Source of the DNA: Gemmatimonadota bacterium
GTDB lineage: Bacteria > Gemmatimonadota > Gemmatimonadetes > JACCXV01
DNA: 21,468 bases
Direction of reading: 5' to 3'
Assembly: GCA_013696835.1 (NCBI GenBank)
Contig: JACCXV010000319.1
Span: 1-21,468 of the forward strand
In this document: positions 16,620 to 21,468 of the stretch, piece by piece
Layout: each line of letters begins with the position of its first letter
Position numbering within the stretch: position 1 is the first letter of the stretch
Translations under genes and position numbers: made by a program
The notes under the pieces: model-generated
What the model saw: only the letters and a program-made list of their open reading frames with translations
Database searches by the model: none
What the model was told of the DNA's origin: nothing

Positions 16620-16911
16620 GGGCTGAAGATGCGAGCGAAGACCGCATCGTTTCAATCCCGCCATGGCTCTGGAGCGTGGACCCCGCTCGGAGAAGTACGC
16701 GAACGGGGGATCATCATTCTGGTCCCCGTCACGATCGAACGTCAGGCCGGCACGCGTCACGTGAATGACGCAGCGTCAAACTCGGGGAGCCGCTCCAGGC
16801 GAGCGACCTTGATCCCGGTCCCGGCCACCCAGCCCTCGAGATCTTCCGCCAGCGCGGCGTCGCGAACCCCCACGCGCCCGGGACGGTAGCAGCTGCGGAA
16901 GAGGCACGAGC
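16620..16911 (-). other. Spacer between dapF and leuS
   Basis: 292 bp. This is the largest gap in the minus-strand gene group, so leuS may have its own promoter here. TTGAAA on the minus strand (about 16651-16656) is a possible -35 element, but the matching -10 would fall at the leuS start, so I do not call it. A 38-codon frame with GTG start at 16873-16757 is noted below as uncertain. No T-box-type leader was recognised. Confidence 0.4.
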
Positions 16912-17841
16912 CTACGCGTTCGGAAAGGTGCCCGCGGCGGAAGGGGCACGGGCCTGCGCCGGATCGCCCGCGCCGAGTCGGCCCCGGAACACGATGCGGG
17001 CATCGCCCTCGAGCGTGACGTTTCCGAAGCCCTCCCCCGTCCTCTCGAACCGCACCGTCAGCTCGAGCCCGCCTGGTGGGCGCACCACGACTGGGGACTC
17101 GGTGAGCCCCCACAGGTGGGTGAGTATCGCGGCCGCGGCCGCGCCGGTGCCGCATGAGAGGGTCTCCGCCTCCACACCCTTCTCGTAGGTGCGAAGGGTG
17201 ATCTCCCGTGGGCCGCGCAGGGCCGCGAAGCTCACGTTGACGCCGGCCGGCTGGAAGAGGGGGTGCCAGCGCAGGGCGGCGCCGGCGGCGGCGACGGCCA
17301 GCGACGCGGCGTCGTCCACGAGCACGATCAGGTGCCGGGTCCCGGTGTCGGCGAAGCCGGCCCGGCGGTAGCCGAGAGCTTCGATCTCGCCGAGCGATGG
17401 GCGCACGTCCTTCGGGTCGCGCATCGAGAGACGCACGCGCGAGCGCCGCTCCCGGTCGAGCGCGGCCAGGTGGAGGCCGGCGCCGGTCTCGAAATGCAGC
17501 ACGCTGGTCCCGGAGTCGCCGGCGTCTCCGGCGACTCCGAGCTCATCCGCGAAGCGCGCGATGCAGAGGGCACCATTCCCGCACATGGGCGCTTCGCTGC
17601 CGTCCGCGTTGTAGTAGATCATGCGGAAGTCGGCGCCCTCCGCGGAGGCAGGCTCGAGCAGGAGCACCGCGTCGGCACCCACCCCGCTGCCGCGAGCGCA
17701 GAGCGCCGCCACGACGGCGGGGAGCCCCTTCGGGAACCATCCCTCGCGGTTGTCGAAGACGACGAAGTCGTTCCCGCCGCCAGACATCTTCCAGAACGAA
17801 GCGCCGCCGAGCCGGGCCAGATGCTCCGTGCCGGGACCCAT
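16912..17841 (-). CDS. dapF: Diaminopimelate epimerase
   Basis: 309 codons from ATG, with GGGGAG four bases ahead on the minus strand. The enzyme converts LL- to meso-diaminopimelate in the lysine and peptidoglycan pathway. Motifs: FWKMSGGGNDF (16-26) at the N-terminus, NADGSEAPMCGNGA (78-91) with catalytic Cys87, and ETLSCGTGA (226-234) with catalytic Cys230. Both halves of the pseudosymmetric fold are present. The Arg usual in CGNGAR is Leu here. The last 25 residues are an Ala/Pro-rich tail beyond the usual end. The same frame stays open upstream to 18084, across a small nucleotidyltransferase-partner domain, so an N-terminally extended 390-residue form is possible; see the separate entry. 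Confidence 0.93.
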   Translation of the reverse strand: MGPGTEHLARLGGASFWKMSGGGNDFVVFDNREGWFPKGLPAVVAALCARGSGVGADAVLLLEPASAEGADFRMIYYNADGSEAPMCGNGALCIARFADELGVAGDAGDSGTSVLHFETGAGLHLAALDRERRSRVRLSMRDPKDVRPSLGEIEALGYRRAGFADTGTRHLIVLVDDAASLAVAAAGAALRWHPLFQPAGVNVSFAALRGPREITLRTYEKGVEAETLSCGTGAAAAAILTHLWGLTESPVVVRPPGGLELTVRFERTGEGFGNVTLEGDARIVFRGRLGAGDPAQARAPSAAGTFPNA

Positions 17842-18084
17842 TGAGCTCCCCGGTTGCGACGTGGGGAGGACGGAACGGCCGCATACGGGCGCACGCTGAT
17901 CCCCGGGACGCTCGCCAGGTCGGGTTCGCTCCAGGGCCGCTGTCCACTCGGCCATCTCCTCTAGCGCCGCGATGGTGCGCTCGAACGGCAGTGCTGCCCA
18001 GCGCCGCAGCTGCTCGCGCCGGCTGCCCTCCCAGGTGGTGAGCGTCCAGTCGATCGGCAGGTCGGTGTCAACGGGTCGTCTCAA
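17842..18084 (-). CDS. Small partner of the nucleotidyltransferase, in frame with dapF and without its own stop codon
   Basis: 81 codons from TTG, whose last two bases overlap the nucleotidyltransferase stop (TTGA, 18081-18084). The core DWTLTTWEGSRREQLRRWA (12-30), followed by LPFERTIAALEEMAEW (32-47), resembles short helical proteins that I recall directly after nucleotidyltransferase genes in toxin-antitoxin-like pairs. No stop codon separates it from dapF: it reads on through a Pro/Arg-rich stretch (about 52-81) into the epimerase Met. Either the two make one fused protein of 390 residues, or dapF starts independently from its own ribosome binding site and the partner is a readthrough product or a decaying gene. 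The coordinates give the part before the dapF Met. Confidence 0.55.
17846..17851 (-). promoter_or_regulatory. Shine-Dalgarno site supporting independent dapF initiation
   Basis: GGGGAG on the minus strand, four bases before the ATG at 17841. It argues that dapF can be translated on its own even though the upstream partner frame runs into it. Confidence 0.5.
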
Positions 18085-18593
18085 AGTCGCTCGTCGTCAT
18101 CCTCGAGTCGCATGGTCAGATGCTCGATGTCGATAAGGTCCTGGGGTCTCCCGGCAGCCTCCTTCATGCGGATCAGAGTGCGCAGCGAAACGAAACAAAC
18201 CGGTCCGGCCGTGGCAAGATCCTTGACGAGCGCGCGTGCGTATTCCTCGTCGAATTCGAACAGCGTCTGCACGAAGACGTCGAGCGGGGTTTCACGATGG
18301 GCGTCGCTCCAGAACTGGAGCACGCGCATGTGCTTCTCCCGGATCCAGCGCTCCCGCAGCCCGGCGTCGCCGAACGCCTCGGCCGTGATCGGGACAGACG
18401 GCAGGTAGCCGAGTGGGCGAAGGGCGTCGAAGGCACGGCGCACGTTGGCTGGTTCGAGGTCCAGGACCAGGTCCGCGTCCCGCGTGAAACGCAGGCAGCC
18501 GTGCGCGTTCACCGCCAGCCCGCCCGCCACGAGGAACCGCACGCCGGCGTCGTTCAGGGCGCGAACGACCGCCTCGACGCTTCCGAGCTTCAC
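18081..18593 (-). CDS. Nucleotidyltransferase, probable toxin-antitoxin-type
   Basis: 170 codons from GTG. It has the polymerase-beta-type nucleotidyltransferase pattern: VAGGLAVNAHG (22-32), then TRDADLVLD (37-45) with Asp39 and Asp41 as likely metal ligands, and TPLDVFV (102-108) with Asp105 as the probable third acidic residue. The C-terminal LIRMKEAAGRPQDLIDIEHL (140-159) is typical of the small nucleotidyltransferases related to AbiEii and DUF6036 proteins. Such enzymes modify nucleotides, tRNA or proteins, often as part of a toxin-antitoxin pair; target unknown here. It lies 46 bp after the GT2 gene and overlaps the small partner by four bases. Its place inside a housekeeping gene group suggests insertion, although the base composition does not differ visibly. 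Confidence 0.85.
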   Translation of the reverse strand: MKLGSVEAVVRALNDAGVRFLVAGGLAVNAHGCLRFTRDADLVLDLEPANVRRAFDALRPLGYLPSVPITAEAFGDAGLRERWIREKHMRVLQFWSDAHRETPLDVFVQTLFEFDEEYARALVKDLATAGPVCFVSLRTLIRMKEAAGRPQDLIDIEHLTMRLEDDDERL

Positions 18594-18639
18594 GCCGGGG
18601 GTTGCTTTCCGGCCGGACGGGATACGTGGCCGGGGGCGG

Positions 18640-19356
18640 TCACAGCTTGCCCAGCAGCGCGAGCAGCCGCAGGCGCCACACCAGGAACACGGCCTCCCAT
18701 ACGATGCGTCGCGACATCTTGCTCACGCCCACGTTGCGATCCACGAACAGGATCGGGATCTCCGCCACGCGAAAGCCGCGCCGCAGCGTGCGATACGTCA
18801 TCTCGATCTGGAAGGCGTAGCCGCTCGAACGCACCGCATCGAGGTCCAGCGCCGCGAGCACGGAACGGCGGTAGCAACGGTAGCCGCCCGTCAGGTCGCT
18901 GATCTCGATGCCGGTCACCGCGCGGGCATACGCATTCGCAACGTACGAGAGGAGCAGGCGACGCATCGGCCAGTGTACCACCGTGACGCCGTAGAGGTAG
19001 CGCGACCCGAGCACGAGATCCGCGTCGCGCGCGCGGGCGACGAAGTCCGGCATATGGCGCGGGTCGTGCGAGAAGTCGGCGTCCATCTCGAAGATCAGCT
19101 CGTACTCGCGCTCCAGCGCCCAGCGGAAGCCCGCGACGTAGGCTGTGCCGAGTCCCAGCTTGGCCGCGCGATGCAGCACGTGCAGGCGTGGCTCGCGCTC
19201 GGCGATCGAGTCGGCCACCGCGCCCGTGCCGTCGGGCGAGGCGTCGTCGACCACGAGCACGTCGATGTCCGGCGACTGCTCGAGCACGGGGGGGATGAGT
19301 TGTGGGAGGTTCTGGCGCTCGTTGTACGTCGGGATGATCACGCAGATCCTAGGCAT
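18640..19356 (-). CDS. Family 2 glycosyltransferase, polyprenyl-phosphate mannose synthase (DPM1)-like
   Basis: 238 codons from ATG. It has a GT-A fold: CVIIPTYNERQNL (5-17), VVDDASPDGT (35-44), MDADFSHDP (91-99) with the DxD-type metal site, and DLTGGYRCYRR (154-164). The length and motifs match DPM1/Ppm1-type enzymes that transfer mannose or another hexose from a nucleotide sugar to a polyprenyl phosphate on the cytoplasmic face of the membrane. There is no C-terminal GtrA-type membrane domain, so the enzyme would be peripheral. The start overlaps the end of the membrane protein gene by eight bases. Together with the two upstream membrane proteins it could supply a lipid-linked sugar for transfer outside the cell. 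The sugar is not known. Confidence 0.9.
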   Translation of the reverse strand: MPRICVIIPTYNERQNLPQLIPPVLEQSPDIDVLVVDDASPDGTGAVADSIAEREPRLHVLHRAAKLGLGTAYVAGFRWALEREYELIFEMDADFSHDPRHMPDFVARARDADLVLGSRYLYGVTVVHWPMRRLLLSYVANAYARAVTGIEISDLTGGYRCYRRSVLAALDLDAVRSSGYAFQIEMTYRTLRRGFRVAEIPILFVDRNVGVSKMSRRIVWEAVFLVWRLRLLALLGKL

Positions 19357-20314
19357 CGAGGCCCGCCCGAGATGACTGCGAGGGCGCGCCGGCCGAGGCC
19401 GGCGGGATGCGGAGGCGCCGCTCGCCCGCGGGAAGGACGGCGGAGAGGCTCGCGAGCACCAGCTCCACGAGCGTCAGCCATAGCCGGGAGAGGATGGCCG
19501 CTGCGAGCGCCACCGAGGTGGGAAGGTACGGCCCCAGCAGCACCACGTAGACCCCCTCGCGGACCCCCAGCCCACCCGGCGTGAAGAAGGCGAGGAATCC
19601 CGCGAGATAGCCGGCCACGAAGATCCCCGCTGCCGCGAGCGGGGGCAGGCGCTCGGACGTCACGGCTTCGAGGAAGACCCAGAACGAGGTGGCGAAGACG
19701 CCCCACGCGAGCGCGGTTCCCGCGCCGAGCAGCAGCTTGTTGCGCAGGCCCAGGGCGGGCGGCGGAGATCCTCCGCGCAGCAGGGTCGCCGCGCGCGCGT
19801 ACGCGCGGTCGAAGAGCGGTGAGAGGTACAGCGCGAACATCGCCGCGGTCGCCAGTGCGAGGGCGAGCTGCGCGCCCCGCCCGTACACCCGGGCGGCAGT
19901 CGCGGGGAGCGCCCCCAGCAGTAGCAGGACTGCCACCGCTAGCACGATGGCCTGGGCCAGCAGGCTGCTCCACACCGCGTGAACCGGATCCACCCCCTCG
20001 CGGCGGGCCAGATAGGCCGTGCCCGAGAGCTGCCAAACCTTGCCGGGAACGTACCGCGCAAGGTTCGAAACGAACCAGATGCGCAGCCCGGCCGTGATCG
20101 TGAGCGGCTCGCCGAGCGCTCGCAGGAGGGCGGTCCAGACGCAGCCGAACAGGATCAGAGCGGCCGCGGCGAGCAGGGTCGCCGTCGCGAGCAGGCCCGG
20201 CTCAGGGTCCCAGCGGTAGTCGCGGATCTCGACCCAGTGCTCCCTCATGTACGCCGCCACGAAGGCGAGGACGAGGACCCCCGCCGCCACCTCGGCCGCC
20301 CTGCGCCCGTTCAC
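19349..20314 (-). CDS. Lysylphosphatidylglycerol synthase-type membrane protein (flippase-like domain only)
   Basis: 321 codons from GTG, overlapping the stop of the YfhO-like gene as GTGA. Around seven or eight hydrophobic segments cover the protein. The two family signatures are visible: SNLARYVPGKVWQ (83-95) and FFTPGGLGVREG (243-254). They belong to the integral-membrane domain of the LPG synthase/UPF0104 family, here without the cytoplasmic aminoacyltransferase domain of MprF. Stand-alone members occur in glycan-lipid pathways, and the MprF version flips lipids, so a lipid-linked sugar flippase is a reasonable guess. The genes on both sides, GT2 and YfhO-like, fit that role. No experiment-based function can be read from sequence alone. 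Confidence 0.88.
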   Translation of the reverse strand: MNGRRAAEVAAGVLVLAFVAAYMREHWVEIRDYRWDPEPGLLATATLLAAAALILFGCVWTALLRALGEPLTITAGLRIWFVSNLARYVPGKVWQLSGTAYLARREGVDPVHAVWSSLLAQAIVLAVAVLLLLGALPATAARVYGRGAQLALALATAAMFALYLSPLFDRAYARAATLLRGGSPPPALGLRNKLLLGAGTALAWGVFATSFWVFLEAVTSERLPPLAAAGIFVAGYLAGFLAFFTPGGLGVREGVYVVLLGPYLPTSVALAAAILSRLWLTLVELVLASLSAVLPAGERRLRIPPASAGAPSQSSRAGLDA

Positions 20315-21468
20315 CGCGTCTCGGCCGCCGTGGGTGCGCGCGGCCTCCTCCGCCGCCGGACGAGATCCAGCACCCCGGCGCAGCCCGCCAGGCTCAGCGC
20401 CACGAGCGTGACGATCCTGGCCCGTTCGTACGCCCGCGGCCTGTAGTCCATGCGCACGCGGTGCGTGCCAGCGGGTACGGCGACGGCGCGGAAGGCAAGG
20501 TCGGCACGGACGATCGGCGTGCGGCGGCCGTCCAGCATCGCCTCCCAGTACGGGTGAAAGGCCTCGGAGAACATCACCACGCCCCCCTCGGGGCTGCTGA
20601 CCTCCGCTTCGACGTGGTTGGCCGACCGGGCGAGATAGCGCACCATCGCGGTGGCCTCACGCGCGCGCAGGGAGCCCGCCGGGCCGGGCGCGGGCCTTGC
20701 CCCCTCGCCGGGCCTCGCCTCTGCGCCGGGAAGCGGCTCCGCCAGAAGAGCCACGCGTGCCGGGTCGAACGTCGGGCTCTCGAGCAGCCGCAGAGCTTCC
20801 GCGTCCTCCACCACTCTCGCTTCAGCCGCAATCCAGGCGCGCGGAGCCGTCCCGCCCCAGCGGTATGCCCCTTCCGGCGCACCTGAGGGGCGCGTGAGGC
20901 CGTCCGCTCGGATCGGCCCCGGTGCCACTACGTACGTCAGGTTCAACACGCGCCACAGCGGAAGCTTGCCCAGGTTCGGCGCGCCGGCTCCCCCCATGAG
21001 CTTGTCGTACCAGGTCAGGCGGAACTTCTGCAGTCCGTACACGGCCTCCAGCCGATGCAGGATGGACTCGTTGGGCCCGAGCGTGCCTGGCAGGGGGAGG
21101 ATGCGGAAGGGTTGTGTCTGCTCCGCCAGCCAGCTCTCGGCGGCATCGGCCGCGAACGTGCTGTCGATATCGACGACGTCCAGATAGCGGGCATCCACTC
21201 GCCAGAGGTCCACCACCAGCAGCAAGCCGAGCGCCCCGGCCACTGCCGACGGCGAAAGCCGCGACTGGCCGATTCCCCACCACAGCAAGGCGGCCGCCGC
21301 CGTCCAGGCGAAGACGGTGACGGAGAAGCTCACGGGAAACGACGCGAGCGTGGCGGCCCGTGCGGTGGCTCGCGGCCCGGCACCGTCGGCGCCCCCTACC
21401 GCTCCCGCGAGGGCCGCGAGAACGTCCGGCGAGATGGTCCCCAGCAGCCACGCCCCCAGGAGGAGACC
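20311..21468 (-). CDS. YfhO-family membrane protein, C-terminal part (5' end outside window)
   Basis: The frame is open to the right edge, so 385 codons of a longer gene are visible; the GTG at 21333 is not the true start. Two hydrophobic segments follow the edge (near VTVFAWTAAAALLWWGIG and VAGALGLLLVVDLW), then a large extracytoplasmic domain, then one last segment (VTLVALSLAGCAGVLDLV) and a basic tail. The stretch VMFSEAFHPYWEAMLDGR with VPAGTHRVRMDYRP is the usual C-terminal signature of YfhO proteins, large GT-C-like membrane proteins. In Bacillus and Listeria, YfhO transfers a sugar from a polyprenyl carrier to lipoteichoic acid; that polymer is not expected here, so the acceptor is unknown. 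It overlaps the next gene by four bases. Confidence 0.78.
   Translation of the reverse strand, partial: GLLLGAWLLGTISPDVLAALAGAVGGADGAGPRATARAATLASFPVSFSVTVFAWTAAAALLWWGIGQSRLSPSAVAGALGLLLVVDLWRVDARYLDVVDIDSTFAADAAESWLAEQTQPFRILPLPGTLGPNESILHRLEAVYGLQKFRLTWYDKLMGGAGAPNLGKLPLWRVLNLTYVVAPGPIRADGLTRPSGAPEGAYRWGGTAPRAWIAAEARVVEDAEALRLLESPTFDPARVALLAEPLPGAEARPGEGARPAPGPAGSLRAREATAMVRYLARSANHVEAEVSSPEGGVVMFSEAFHPYWEAMLDGRRTPIVRADLAFRAVAVPAGTHRVRMDYRPRAYERARIVTLVALSLAGCAGVLDLVRRRRRPRAPTAAETR

Noticed and set aside
16757..16873. 38-codon minus-strand frame in the dapF-leuS spacer, GTG start, sequence ending in ARLERLPEFDAASFT
   Set aside because: Codon use looks protein-like, and the frame extends upstream with several cysteines, but there is no clear start signal or known family, so it is too short to call.
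1..21468. CRISPR array, tRNA, rRNA or insertion sequence
   Set aside because: Reading both strands showed no regularly spaced direct repeats, no tRNA-like cloverleaf or T-loop, and no transposase or integrase motif.

Overview
The window is about 21.5 kb of very GC-rich bacterial DNA, densely coded, with strong G/C preference at third codon positions. A GWxTD-domain envelope protein, a lipid-carrier glycosylation gene set, a poxvirus-like type IB topoisomerase and a GH1/RmlD fusion together suggest an uncultured or environmental Gram-negative-type bacterium, most likely Gemmatimonadota or a neighbouring phylum. That placement is inference from gene content. I see no rRNA, tRNA, CRISPR array, insertion sequence or integrase.

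Left part, plus strand (1-7447). The window opens in the C-terminal end of a type IB DNA topoisomerase. Next comes a sugar-metabolism group: a fusion of a family 1 glycoside hydrolase with an RmlD-like reductase whose catalytic Tyr and Lys are replaced, a GT4-type glycosyltransferase, and a UDP-galactopyranose mutase that looks like the eukaryotic rather than the E. coli type. These could make and transfer a galactofuranose-containing glycan. After them are a YciE/YciF (DUF892) ferritin-like protein and a membrane-anchored TPR protein. A strong hairpin ends the plus-strand block.

Middle (7448-8247). A hairpin between convergent genes, a probable 77-codon zinc-ribbon protein on the minus strand, and about 460 bp with no convincing gene.

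Right part, minus strand (8248-21468). Ten minus-strand coding units read leftward, mostly with overlapping stop/start codons: YfhO-like membrane protein (5' end outside the window), LPG-synthase-type membrane protein, DPM1-like GT2, nucleotidyltransferase, a small partner reading in frame into dapF, dapF, leuS, GWxTD protein, TonB-like protein, M28 peptidase, and a methyltransferase with a lipoprotein signal. The first three resemble the three-component glycosylation systems of Firmicutes (CsbB, GtrA-type flippase, YfhO), but with a different membrane protein in the flippase position. The nucleotidyltransferase and its small partner look like a toxin-antitoxin-type module inserted before dapF, and the partner has no stop codon of its own. 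The last four genes form an envelope/secretion set.

Most worth a second look: the GT2/LPG-TM/YfhO trio, the in-frame partner-dapF arrangement, the GH1-SDR fusion with a degenerate active site, and the eukaryote-like mutase.
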